From positions 62,001-126,000 of the forward strand of contig NZ_SOFH01000005.1 in assembly GCF_004402495.1 (NCBI RefSeq): a DNA stretch of 64,000 nucleotides, written 5' to 3'. Source of the stretch: Cryobacterium sp. HLT2-28. GTDB taxonomy: Bacteria > Actinomycetota > Actinomycetes > Actinomycetales > Microbacteriaceae. Of this stretch, positions 1 through 7,803 are shown piece after piece. The position numbers and the translations under genes are program-made. Within the stretch, counting starts at the first letter, position 1, and every line of letters starts with the position of its first letter. The notes under the pieces were generated by a model. That model made no database searches, was not told the DNA's origin, and saw only the letters and a program-made list of their open reading frames with translations.

Positions 1-87
1 ACGCGATCTCCACACGCCCGACAGATCCCCTGCACGCGGCGGAGGGATCTTGTAGGGAGAAACAACCCCAAGCCCAAGGAGCACACC

Positions 88-864
88 ATGCGCAAGAGAA
101 TCATTGTCACCACGGCGATCGCCAGCGGAGTCGTCATCACCGCCCTCATTGCCACGCCGAGCATTGCGGCCATGAACCGGGGCGGAGACGCCCAGGGACC
201 CGGCCCTGCAGTGACCAGCAGCCAGCCGTACGCCCATTCCGACGACATGCCCGGCCAGGCCGGCAACATGCACCGCGGCATGGGCGACAGCGCCGGTACC
301 GGCATGGGCATGGGCATGGGCATGGGCGACGGTGTCGCCGACGGCACCGGCCCCGGCCCCGCAAACGGTGCCGGCATGCGGGGCGATCACGAACCCGGCC
401 AGGGAATGGGAACCGGCATCGCCGACGTCGCCAGCGGCACAGTGACGGACGAGCAGAAGGCCGCGCTCACCGCGATGGCCGCGGAGGAGAAGCTGGCCCA
501 CGACCTGTACATCACTTTCGCCGAGAAGTACGACGCCACGGTCTTCAGCCGGGTGGCGCAGTCGGAGACCAAGCACCTCGAGGTCGTTCGCACGCTCCTC
601 GAGCGCTACGACATCACCGACCCGACCGTCGGACTGGAAGCAGGAAAGTTCCCGACCGATGCCGCCCAGAAGCTCTACGACACGCTCCTCAGCCAGGGCT
701 CGGTCAGCCTGGACGCGGCGAGGGAAGCGGCCCGCACGGTCGAGACGACGGACATCGCCGATCTGACGGCAGCCTGGGAGGGAGTCACGGCTCCTGACGT
801 GCTCGCGGTGTACGCGAACCTGCTCGCCGCCTCGCAGCACCACCTGACCGCATTCGGCGGCTAA
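88..864 (+). CDS. Exported DUF2202 (ferritin-like) protein with Met/Gly-rich linker
   Basis: A 258-residue protein with an N-terminal signal peptide (basic MRKR, hydrophobic residues 5-25, then an A-rich cleavage region). Residues about 60-110 are a low-complexity Gly/Met/Asp tract including GMGMGMGMG. Residues 118-258 are a helical domain (AAEEKLAHDLYITFAEKY, then SETKHLEVV) that matches DUF2202, a four-helix ferritin-like fold. The E/H spacing is compatible with a di-metal site, which is inference. The start is fixed by AAGGAG at 76-81. The Met-rich linker could bind copper or be a flexible spacer. It is followed by a perfect hairpin shared with the convergent rhodanese gene. Function is unknown. 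Confidence 0.85.
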   Translation: MRKRIIVTTAIASGVVITALIATPSIAAMNRGGDAQGPGPAVTSSQPYAHSDDMPGQAGNMHRGMGDSAGTGMGMGMGMGDGVADGTGPGPANGAGMRGDHEPGQGMGTGIADVASGTVTDEQKAALTAMAAEEKLAHDLYITFAEKYDATVFSRVAQSETKHLEVVRTLLERYDITDPTVGLEAGKFPTDAAQKLYDTLLSQGSVSLDAAREAARTVETTDIADLTAAWEGVTAPDVLAVYANLLAASQHHLTAFGG

Positions 865-882
865 ACGGGAACACCACCCGTG

Positions 883-910
883 AGGGGCGTCCACGACCGT
901 GGACGCCCCT
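883..910. terminator. Bidirectional hairpin between convergent genes
   Basis: A perfect 13-bp inverted repeat (AGGGGCGTCCACG / CGTGGACGCCCCT) with a 2-nt centre lies between the ends of the DUF2202 gene and the rhodanese gene. There is no U-tract, as is common for actinobacterial terminators. It could serve both strands. Confidence 0.65.
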
Positions 911-943
911 GACCCCTGTCCGCGAGGATCGGAGCCGACCGCG

Positions 944-1309
944 CTACGGGGTGGTGACGATGGCGAGGCCGGTCGAGCCGGCCGCTGCCGACATGGCACC
1001 GGCATCCGTCACGTGGGCGTAGCCCAATTCTCCCAGCCGGGCGGCGGCCGCCGCCGACCGATTGCCCGACTGGCAATAGACGACGTAGTTGCCGGACGTC
1101 GGCAGCGCCCTGATCCGGCTGTCGAAGTCGGGCGACTGCACGTCGATGTTGACGGCGCCGTCGAGGTGACCGGCCGCGTACTCCCCCGCGGTGCGCACGT
1201 CGATCACGACGGCATCGGCGGGCAGGGCTGCCGGCGCGGCGGACGAACATGCGGTCAGACCGAACAGGGCGGTGAGGACAAGGGCCAGGGTTGTGATCAC
1301 TGTTTTCAT
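944..1309 (-). CDS. Rhodanese-like lipoprotein
   Basis: A 121-residue protein with a lipoprotein signal peptide: hydrophobic residues 5-20 and lipobox LTAC, with Cys21 as the lipidation site. The rest is one rhodanese domain with the typical IDVRTAGEYAAGHLDGAVNID start and active-site loop CQSGNR. The Cys-centred loop implies sulfur or persulfide handling at the outer face of the membrane. Its start lies 11 bp from an ATACCC-N4-GGGTAT palindrome. It is transcribed away from the SQR-like gene, so the two probably share a regulator. The exact sulfur donor and acceptor cannot be read from the sequence. Confidence 0.88.
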   Translation of the reverse strand: MKTVITTLALVLTALFGLTACSSAAPAALPADAVVIDVRTAGEYAAGHLDGAVNIDVQSPDFDSRIRALPTSGNYVVYCQSGNRSAAAAARLGELGYAHVTDAGAMSAAAGSTGLAIVTTP

Positions 1310-1320
1310 CCTCCCATGCT

Positions 1321-1336
1321 ATACCCCCTAGGGTAT
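1321..1336. promoter_or_regulatory. CsoR/CstR-type operator, copy 1
   Basis: ATACCCCCTAGGGTAT is a 6-bp perfect inverted repeat (ATACCC / GGGTAT) with a 4-bp spacer. It lies just upstream of the rhodanese start. GC-centred palindromes of this shape are typical of CsoR/CstR family repressors. The neighbouring sulfur genes favour a persulfide-sensing CstR-like regulator, but no such gene is in the window. Confidence 0.6.
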
Positions 1337-1354
1337 CATGGGACCAAAGTCCCA

Positions 1355-1370
1355 ATACCCCCTGAGGTAT
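1355..1370. promoter_or_regulatory. CsoR/CstR-type operator, copy 2
   Basis: ATACCCCCTGAGGTAT is a slightly imperfect copy of the same palindrome. Its centre is 34 bp from that of copy 1. It lies about 50 bp upstream of the SQR-like start codon, so one copy serves each divergent promoter. Confidence 0.55.
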
Positions 1371-1420
1371 CAGAGTAGGTTCGAGTCAACAGCACGGTAA
1401 CTGGGATTGTGGGGTTTGAG

Positions 1421-2884
1421 ATGTCACGAGTCGTCATCCTGGGCGCGGGGGTCTCCGGGCACACCGCGGCGCTGTTCCTCAAGCGACGCCTGGGCAGGGA
1501 CCACGAGGTCGTCGTGGTGTCGCCCAACTCGCAGTGGAACTGGATCCCCTCGAACATCTGGGTCGGCGTCGGCAAGATGAGCCCCGACAGGGTGGTCTTC
1601 CCACTCGCCCCGATCTACCGGCGCAAGAAGATCGATTTCCGTCAGGCCAGGGCCGTCGCCCTGCGCCCGGAAGGTGATGCCGACAATCCCCAGGGCGCCG
1701 TCGACGTGGTCTACACCGATCCGAAGCGAGTCGGCCGGACCGAACGCATCCGCTACGACTACCTGATCAACGCCACCGGCCCCAAACTGAATTTCGCGGC
1801 GACCCCCGGGCTCGGCCCGGATGCCGGCAACACCGTCTCGGTCTGCACGCCCAGCCATGCCGTCGATGCCGCCGCGCACCTGGCCGCCGTCATCGAAAAG
1901 CTGAAAGCGGGCGAGCTCCAGACGCTGGTGATCGGGGTGGGTCACGGCACCTGCACTTGCGAGGGTGCAGCCTTCGAGTACGCGTTCAACGTCGAGCACG
2001 AGCTCCGTGCCGCGGGGGTCCGGGACCGGGCCGAGGTCATCTACCTGACCAATGAACACGAACTGGGCGACTTCGGCGTGGGCGGAATGACCTTCAGCCA
2101 GGCCGGCCGCCGGATCACGAGCGAGGCCTGGATGGAATCGCTCTTCCGCGAGCGGAAGATGAAGGCGATCACCCAGGCCGCAGTGACCGAGATCGAACCC
2201 GGGCTGATCCACTACCGGCAAATCGACGGCAGCGCGAACACCCAGCCCTTCGACTTCGCCATGCTCCTGCCGCCGTTCCGGGGCGTCGGCCTCGAGGTGT
2301 TCGACCGCGGCGGAGCCGAGATCACCGACACGGTCTTCGCCCCCAACGGCTTCATCCGGGTCGACGCGAACTACGAGGCCAAGCCCTTCGAACAGTGGAC
2401 GGCAGCGGACTGGCCGAAGACGTACCAGAACCCGAGCTATCGCAACGTCTTCGGAATCGGGATCGCCTTCGCTCCGCCGCACGCGATCTCCCGGCCGTAC
2501 GCCACTCCCGACGGGATTGCCATCGCGCCGGCTCCCCCGCGCACGGGCATGCCTTCCGGCTCGATGGGGAAGGTCGTCGCGATGACCATCGCCGACATGA
2601 TCCTCCACGGTGCTGCCGAGCCGACCCACACCGCGTCGATGGGCGAGATGGCGGCCGCCTGCATCGCGTCGACGGGCACCGGGATGCGCTCCGGGACTGC
2701 CGCGGCCATGTCGATGTCGCCGATCGTGCCCGACTACTCCCGCTACCCGGATACGGCCGGCCGGGATCCGAAGGAAACGACAGGGGACATCGGCCTGGCG
2801 GCGCACTGGGTGAAACGGATGCTGCACACGATGTTCATCTACAAGGCCAAGGCCTATCCGCTCTGGTATCTCATCCCCGAATAG
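1421..2884 (+). CDS. Sulfide:quinone oxidoreductase-like FAD protein
   Basis: A 487-residue FAD-dependent pyridine-nucleotide-disulfide oxidoreductase of the SQR type. The N-terminus has a dinucleotide-binding GAGVSG (residues 8-13). Cys141 (SVCTPSHA) and Cys178/Cys180 (GTCTCEG) are candidate redox cysteines; family members use Cys pairs to oxidise sulfide to persulfide or polysulfide and pass electrons to quinone. The C-terminal stretch MFIYKAKAYPLWYLIPE is amphipathic and suits membrane attachment. ATG 1421 is preferred because GGGG lies 6 bp upstream; an in-frame GTG at 1409 would add four residues. The rhodanese lipoprotein is divergent and a 47-residue gene follows. The exact SQR subtype is uncertain. 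Confidence 0.82.
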   Translation: MSRVVILGAGVSGHTAALFLKRRLGRDHEVVVVSPNSQWNWIPSNIWVGVGKMSPDRVVFPLAPIYRRKKIDFRQARAVALRPEGDADNPQGAVDVVYTDPKRVGRTERIRYDYLINATGPKLNFAATPGLGPDAGNTVSVCTPSHAVDAAAHLAAVIEKLKAGELQTLVIGVGHGTCTCEGAAFEYAFNVEHELRAAGVRDRAEVIYLTNEHELGDFGVGGMTFSQAGRRITSEAWMESLFRERKMKAITQAAVTEIEPGLIHYRQIDGSANTQPFDFAMLLPPFRGVGLEVFDRGGAEITDTVFAPNGFIRVDANYEAKPFEQWTAADWPKTYQNPSYRNVFGIGIAFAPPHAISRPYATPDGIAIAPAPPRTGMPSGSMGKVVAMTIADMILHGAAEPTHTASMGEMAAACIASTGTGMRSGTAAAMSMSPIVPDYSRYPDTAGRDPKETTGDIGLAAHWVKRMLHTMFIYKAKAYPLWYLIPE

Positions 2885-2919
2885 CCCGCACCAGACGACT
2901 CGATCCAACGGAGAACAGC

Positions 2920-3063
2920 ATGGACGACACCCAGCGCCGAATCAACGCGGCACCGCTGCCCGCGGCCCGCGAATTGCGGCGCCGGCGCAATCTCATCCTG
3001 CAGTTCCTGCGCTTCGTGCGCCTGAACTGGACGATGTACCGACTCGCCAGACACCACCACTAG
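2920..3063 (+). CDS. Small basic protein downstream of SQR
   Basis: A 47-codon gene, 35 bp after the SQR-like stop, with GGAG 6 bp before the ATG. The product is Arg-rich (ELRRRRN at about residues 18-24), has a hydrophobic middle (LILQFLRFV) and ends in a His triplet. It may be an amphipathic or membrane-associated peptide. Position suggests co-transcription with the SQR gene and a role near it. I know no function. Confidence 0.6.
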   Translation: MDDTQRRINAAPLPAARELRRRRNLILQFLRFVRLNWTMYRLARHHH

Positions 3064-3123
3064 GAAGCCGGGTCGCACCGGCGCGAAGGCCGTGCAGCCG
3101 GGACGGGCCGCTTGCGCAGGAGG

Positions 3124-3240
3124 CTAGTTGCAGGTGCAACGCTGCTCGGGCGGAACATCGGCCATGACGCTGGCGACGTGTTCGCCGCATCCGGCCCAAG
3201 TGATCTTGCCACAACGGTTACAACGGACTGCACTGCACAT
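3124..3240 (-). CDS. 38-residue Cys-rich mini-protein
   Basis: Encodes 38 residues with six cysteines in a zinc-ribbon-like pattern: CNRCGK near the start, AGCGEHV in the middle and a C-terminal CTCN. The central His could be a further ligand. The start has AAGGAG 6 bp upstream (3247-3252 on the complement), and an ATACCC-N4-GGGTAT palindrome lies 37 bp upstream of the start. It is too short for routine ORF calling. I recall similar CNxCGKxTWAGCGxH mini-proteins in other actinobacteria, usually annotated as hypothetical. A metal- or persulfide-binding role is inference from the cysteines and the shared operator. Confidence 0.78.
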   Translation of the reverse strand: MCSAVRCNRCGKITWAGCGEHVASVMADVPPEQRCTCN

Positions 3241-3276
3241 GGGGCGCTCCTTGATTGTTCCAACGGAGATTCCAGC

Positions 3277-3292
3277 ATACCCCCCAGGGTAT
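3277..3292. promoter_or_regulatory. CsoR/CstR-type operator, copy 3
   Basis: ATACCCCCCAGGGTAT has the same perfect ATACCC / GGGTAT arms and 4-bp spacer as the copy at 1321. It lies between the Cys-rich mini-gene (minus) and the double-PAP2 gene (plus), so it could control either or both. Three copies within 2 kb argue against chance. Confidence 0.6.
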
Positions 3293-3378
3293 CAAGGGGC
3301 AAGTGGCAAGAGGGTTCGAAGGTGAATCCGGCACCCAGCGAGCCCCTCTCCTGCCGATGACGACCTAACATTGGTCAA

Positions 3379-4812
3379 ATGGAAATGCAGAAGGCCCCTG
3401 TGGTGGCGGCCCGGCCGGGAGCCAAACGCGTCTCGTATCGATGGCCGTTGATCAGCGGCGTGGTCACCCTCGCACTCGCCGTGGCCCTCGGCACCCTGAT
3501 CGCGCTGCGCGAGAACGGGATGCCGCTGTCCATCGACACCGAGTGGATGACGGAGCTGATCGAGAATCGCGCGCCGGTCTGGGACGTCCTGGCCCTGGCG
3601 ATGGATTCCCTCGGAGGGGGTCTGGTCGCCATCCTGGTCCTGCCCGTCCTGATATCCGGCGCACTGCTGCTGGCAAGACGCCCCTGGGCCGCCGGCTACT
3701 TCCTCACGGCTTCGCTGCTGACCGGCGGCCTCGTCCAAGTGCTCAAGACCCTCTTCGGCCGGGCCCGCCCGGAGAACGTCCTGACGAACCTGGATTTCGG
3801 TTCATTCCCGTCCGGGCATGTGGCCAATGCGGCGACCATGGCCGTGGTTCTGGCGCTCCTCTTCCCGCGGGTGTGGGTTTGGGTGGCCGGGTCCGTGTAC
3901 ACGGTCCTGATGATGATCAGCCGAACCTACCTGGGCGCGCACTGGCTCACCGACACCGTCGGCGCGCTGTTCCTCGGGATCGGCGTCGCGGTCGTGCTCT
4001 GGGCGCCCGTTGCGGCGAGACTCGACGGCGAGCACGCCCTCGCGGGCAGCCGGCCGGCCCGCCTCTCCCCCGTGCTCCGGACGCTGCACGCACGGCTCAT
4101 CGTCGAAGCCAGGCCCCTCGAGCCGGCCACCCGGCGGCGACTCCAGCTGGTTGCGGCCGGCCTGGCCGGTCTCGGCGCGCTGTGCTTCACGGTCATCCTC
4201 CTCTCGGTGCTCGGCCGGAATGGCCTCACCGCCATCGACGCGCCCGTGCAGGAGTGGCTGGCGGCCGGACGGTCCCCGAGCCTGACAGCGGTCATGATCG
4301 GGCTGGCCATCGTCTTCGGGCCGATCGCACTGCCGATCATCCTCCTCGTTGTGGCACTCACCTGGGGCATCGTCACCCGGCACGCCTGGCGGCCGCTCGT
4401 GCTGGCGACGGCCATGCTGACCGGGGTCGTGCTGGCGCAGATCATCGGGCACTCGGTCAACCGGCACCGACCGCCGACCGAGCTCATGCTCTTCGGCCCG
4501 GATCCATCGTTCTCATTTCCGTCCGGCCATGTCCTCGGCGCGTCGGACTTCGTCCTGCTCACGGCCTATCTCGTGCTGTCACGCCGGTGGAGCACCCGCG
4601 GTGCCGTCGCCGGGTTCGGCGTCGCGGCGGTCTGCATCATTGCCGCTGCCGTCAGCCGGGTCTACCTCGGCTATCACTGGGCAACGGATGCGCTGGCATC
4701 CGTCTCGCTGTCCCTGCTGATCCTGGGCTGTGTGATCGCCTTCGACACCTGGCGCGCCTCGCCGGTCGCGGAGACGGCCGACCCGGTGGAGACGGCCGAC
4801 CCCGTCAGGTGA
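3379..4812 (+). CDS. Tandem PAP2 phosphatase-like membrane protein
   Basis: A 477-residue polytopic membrane protein with two consecutive PAP2 phosphatase modules. Module 1 shows KTLFGRARP (about residues 122-130), FPSGH (about 143-147) and SRTYLGAHWLTD. Module 2 shows NRHRPP, FPSGH (about 378-382) and SRVYLGYHWATD. In module 2 the Lys of the KX6RP motif is replaced by Gly, so it may be weakened or altered. Family enzymes dephosphorylate lipid phosphates such as phosphatidic acid or undecaprenyl diphosphate at the membrane; the substrate here is unknown. The C-terminus has an ETADPV repeat. It overlaps the convergent DUF1206 gene by 8 bp. Confidence 0.85.
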   Translation: MEMQKAPVVAARPGAKRVSYRWPLISGVVTLALAVALGTLIALRENGMPLSIDTEWMTELIENRAPVWDVLALAMDSLGGGLVAILVLPVLISGALLLARRPWAAGYFLTASLLTGGLVQVLKTLFGRARPENVLTNLDFGSFPSGHVANAATMAVVLALLFPRVWVWVAGSVYTVLMMISRTYLGAHWLTDTVGALFLGIGVAVVLWAPVAARLDGEHALAGSRPARLSPVLRTLHARLIVEARPLEPATRRRLQLVAAGLAGLGALCFTVILLSVLGRNGLTAIDAPVQEWLAAGRSPSLTAVMIGLAIVFGPIALPIILLVVALTWGIVTRHAWRPLVLATAMLTGVVLAQIIGHSVNRHRPPTELMLFGPDPSFSFPSGHVLGASDFVLLTAYLVLSRRWSTRGAVAGFGVAAVCIIAAAVSRVYLGYHWATDALASVSLSLLILGCVIAFDTWRASPVAETADPVETADPVR

Positions 4813-5614
4813 GCCGGGCGCGCCAGGCCCGGGCGAAGCAGTACACCCCGTAGGCGAGGAGCCCCACTCCGATCACGCCCAGGATGACCCCGCCAAAGGG
4901 CAGGGCCGCCAGGCCCTTCAGGGCTCCGTCGAGCCCGGTCGACTTGCTCGGGTCCAGGGTGAACGCCGCCACCAGGATGAGCACCGCCACCACGATCAGC
5001 GCGACGCCCTTGGCGATGTAACCGGCGATTCCCAGGGCGATGATCGCCCGGCCGGCGGCGCCGGCGGGCACCGAGAGGTCGGCGGTGAACTTCCTGAGCG
5101 CGCCCTTGCGCACGAAGTAGACACCGATTCCCAGCACGACGAGGCCGCCGAGCAGGAGCACGAACACCCCACCCGGAGCCTTCATCAGTGCGGCGCTGGC
5201 GTCGCGGGTGCTGGTGGCCGAATCCGTTGTGCCCCCGAAGGCGAAGGTCGCCGCTGTCCCCGCGAGCAGGAGGTAGACGGCGGCCTTGCTGACCTCGACG
5301 ACCCGATGCGACCATTTGCGCTTCGGGTCGGCACCCTGGATCAGGAATGCCCCGAGGAGCAGCCAGAGCCCGAGGGCGAACAGCCCCACCACCACGGTCC
5401 AGAGCACGAAGACCCCGCCGGGGCTCGCCGCGAGCTGGCCGAGCGCCCCGGATTGGTCGGCGGTTCCGCCGCCGCCGACCGCAACGGCGATGGCGATGCC
5501 GGCGATCAGGATGTGCAGCAGGCCGTTGACGGCGAAGCCGAGGCGGGCCAGCGCCTGTAACGTGGTACTTCGTTTGGCCGCGCGGGCGACCTGGGCTGCG
5601 GGATCACTGTTCAC
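4805..5614 (-). CDS. DUF1206 membrane protein
   Basis: A 269-residue protein with about six transmembrane helices in three helix-pair repeats. Each repeat has a Gly-rich first helix and a second helix of the FALGLWLLLGAF type, which is the layout of DUF1206. Short polar linkers (for example QGADPKRKW) connect the repeats. Its 3' end overlaps the double-PAP2 gene by 8 bp. Function is unknown for the family. Confidence 0.85.
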   Translation of the reverse strand: MNSDPAAQVARAAKRSTTLQALARLGFAVNGLLHILIAGIAIAVAVGGGGTADQSGALGQLAASPGGVFVLWTVVVGLFALGLWLLLGAFLIQGADPKRKWSHRVVEVSKAAVYLLLAGTAATFAFGGTTDSATSTRDASAALMKAPGGVFVLLLGGLVVLGIGVYFVRKGALRKFTADLSVPAGAAGRAIIALGIAGYIAKGVALIVVAVLILVAAFTLDPSKSTGLDGALKGLAALPFGGVILGVIGVGLLAYGVYCFARAWRARLT

Positions 5615-5666
5615 GGCCCCAGCTTAGGTCTGCCGGCCCGATTCGTGGCAGGAAATCGGCGGGTGG

Positions 5667-5698
5667 GCCCGGCAGGCCGAGAGGTCGGCCTGCCGGGC
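5667..5698. terminator. Hairpin downstream of aldehyde dehydrogenase
   Basis: A perfect 14-bp inverted repeat (GCCCGGCAGGCCGA and its complement) with loop GAGG starts 8 bp past the aldehyde dehydrogenase stop, reading on the minus strand. There is no U-tract. Confidence 0.65.
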
Positions 5699-5705
5699 TC
5701 GACCA

Positions 5706-7079
5706 TTACTTGAGGATGCGAATGAGCTTCTTGTTGGCGAACTCCGCGATGCCGAAGCGTCCCAGTTCGCGGCCGAACCCGGACCGCTTGACACCACCGA
5801 ACGGAAGTTCCGGGCTGTCCAGGAGCGAGCCGTTGATGAAGACCATCCCGGCGTCGATCAGGTCGGCCACGCGCAGGGCCTGCTCGGGGTCCGTGGTGAA
5901 CAGGTAGGAGCCGAGGCCGTAGGGGATGTCGTTGGCCACCTGCACCGCCTCGGCCTCGTTCTGCACGCGGTAGATCGCGGCAACCGGGCCGAAGAATTCC
6001 TCCCGGTAGGCGTCGCTCTCCGGGGAGACATCGGTGAGGACCGTGGGCGAGAAGAAGGCGCCCTTTCGGCTCCCCCGGGCGTGAACGGTCGCGCCCTGGG
6101 CCTCGGCGCGCTGGACCTGTTCCTCGAGGCCCTCGGCGGCGCCGAGGGAGGAGAGCGGGCCGAGCGTGGTCTCCGGCGACGTGGGGTCGGCCGGCACGTT
6201 GCCGGTGATCTTCGCCGTGAAGCTCTCCACGAAGGCGTCGAACAGGTCGTCGATCACGATGAAGCGCTTCGCGGCGTTGCACGACTGGCCGGAGTTGTCG
6301 ATGCGCGCCGCGACGGCCGCGTCGACGGCTTCGTCGAGGTTGTCGGTGCTGAGCACGATGAACGGGTCTGAACCGCCCAGCTCGAGCACTACCTTCTTGA
6401 GGTTGCGGCCGGCGACCTCGGCGACGGCCGCGCCGGCACCCTCCGAGCCGGTCAGGGACACGCCGCAGACTCGGGGATCCGGAATGATGATGTCGGCGAT
6501 CTGAGCGCTGGACGCGTAGAGGTTGCGGTACGCGCCGGCCGGGAACCCGGCATCCGCGAAGATCTCTTCGATGGCGGCGGCGGATTCGGGGCACTGCGAG
6601 GCGTGCTTGAGCAGGATCGTGTTGCCGAGCACCAGGTTCGGGCCGGCGAACCGGGCAACCTGGTAGTACGGGAAGTTCCACGGCATGATGCCGAGGAGCA
6701 CACCCAGGGAGGCGTTGCGGATGAAGGCCGATCCGTCGCCTCCGAGCAGCTCGATCGGCTCGTCGGCCAGGAACGCCTCGCCGTGGGTGGCGTAGTACGA
6801 GTAGATGTCCGCCGAGAAGTCGACCTCGCCGAGGGCCTGCTCGACGGGCTTGCCCATTTCGCGCACGATGAGCTCGGCCAGGTGCTCGCGGCGCTCGGTG
6901 TGCAGGTCGGCGACCCGCTGCATGAGGGCCGCGCGCTCGGCGACCGACGTGCCGCGAGAGAACTCACTGTGGGCACGGTCCGCGGCCCCGATGGCTGCGG
7001 TCACCTCATCATCGGTGGCGAGGGGAAAACTCGATCCGCTGGCTCCGGTCGCCGGGTTCGTGACTGTGTATTTGCTCAT
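5706..7079 (-). CDS. NAD(P)-dependent aldehyde dehydrogenase (GabD-like)
   Basis: A 457-residue aldehyde dehydrogenase close in length to succinate-semialdehyde dehydrogenases. Visible motifs are MPWNFPYYQV (cofactor site), LELGGSDPFIV (general-base Glu) and GQSCNAAKRF with catalytic Cys at about residue 267. The C-terminal PFGGVKRSGFGRELG is typical of the family. It oxidises an aldehyde to the acid with NAD(P)+ in the cytosol. The specific substrate is a guess; gabD/Sad-type members act on succinate semialdehyde. The start at 7079 has GGAGAG upstream. A longer in-frame start at 7121 would add 14 residues that look non-native. Confidence 0.88.
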   Translation of the reverse strand: MSKYTVTNPATGASGSSFPLATDDEVTAAIGAADRAHSEFSRGTSVAERAALMQRVADLHTERREHLAELIVREMGKPVEQALGEVDFSADIYSYYATHGEAFLADEPIELLGGDGSAFIRNASLGVLLGIMPWNFPYYQVARFAGPNLVLGNTILLKHASQCPESAAAIEEIFADAGFPAGAYRNLYASSAQIADIIIPDPRVCGVSLTGSEGAGAAVAEVAGRNLKKVVLELGGSDPFIVLSTDNLDEAVDAAVAARIDNSGQSCNAAKRFIVIDDLFDAFVESFTAKITGNVPADPTSPETTLGPLSSLGAAEGLEEQVQRAEAQGATVHARGSRKGAFFSPTVLTDVSPESDAYREEFFGPVAAIYRVQNEAEAVQVANDIPYGLGSYLFTTDPEQALRVADLIDAGMVFINGSLLDSPELPFGGVKRSGFGRELGRFGIAEFANKKLIRILK

Positions 7080-7212
7080 TGTCTCTCCAGGTGTCGTCGT
7101 TAACGCCGATCGAAAATGCAACCATCCTGCCGGGGCAGGGTCACTCGTGTGTGGTTACAGTCTGCCGTAGTCGCGGCGCGGATGGCCACGGCCCGAAGAC
7201 CGCCCCCTCGCC

Positions 7213-7803
7213 TCAGACCGGCGGCTCCGGGTCGTACTGGATTCCCCGGCGCACGGCGCGGGCGCGCTCGAGACCGGCAAGGCGCCGCACCAGGTGCAGC
7301 GCCATGTCGATGCCCGCGCTCACGCCGGCGCTGGTGATGACATCACCGTCGTCCACGTACCGGTCCTGCTCTCGCACCGTGATGGTCGGGTCGAGTTCGG
7401 CGAGCAGGCCGAGGGCCCCCCAGTAGGTCGTGGCCGGCCGATTCCGCAACAGGCCGGCAGCGGCGTAGACGAGGGCGCCGGAGCACACGCTGGTCATCAG
7501 CGGCGTCTTCGCGTTCTGCGCCCGTACCCAGTCGAGGTGTTCCGGGTCCCTCATCAATGTCCGGGTTCCGTTGCCGCCCGGGTGAAGGACGACGTCGTAG
7601 TCGGGAGCGTCCGCGAACGAAGGGTGCGCGCCCAGGGTGAGGCCCTTGGACGCGAGCACCGGCTTGCCGTCCCTGGACAGCATCGATACCGCATACCCGT
7701 CTTCGGGGAAGGTGAGGGTCCAATACGCCAGCACCTCCCACGGGCCGACCGCGTCGAGTTCTTCGACGTCGTCGAAGAGGAGGATTCCAATGTTGCGTGT
7801 CAT
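7213..7803 (-). CDS. DJ-1/PfpI (ThiJ) family protein
   Basis: A 196-residue cytosolic protein of the DJ-1/PfpI superfamily. Glu15/16 in DDVEELDAVGP and Cys107 in TSVCSGALV form the usual nucleophile-elbow pair. GGNGT (76-80) is the family oxyanion strand. Members include isocyanide hydratases, glyoxalases and amidases; the activity here is not decided. The start overlaps the MFS stop as ATGA, so it is translationally coupled as third gene of tetR-MFS-DJ-1. The upstream open frame in this reading frame is only the antiphase of the MFS gene, not an N-terminal extension. Confidence 0.85.
   Translation of the reverse strand: MTRNIGILLFDDVEELDAVGPWEVLAYWTLTFPEDGYAVSMLSRDGKPVLASKGLTLGAHPSFADAPDYDVVLHPGGNGTRTLMRDPEHLDWVRAQNAKTPLMTSVCSGALVYAAAGLLRNRPATTYWGALGLLAELDPTITVREQDRYVDDGDVITSAGVSAGIDMALHLVRRLAGLERARAVRRGIQYDPEPPV

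Noticed and set aside
1424..2908. Long open frame antisense to the SQR-like gene
   Set aside because: It has no family motifs, is rich in Arg/Gly/Asp as GC-driven shadows are, and covers a clear flavoprotein gene.
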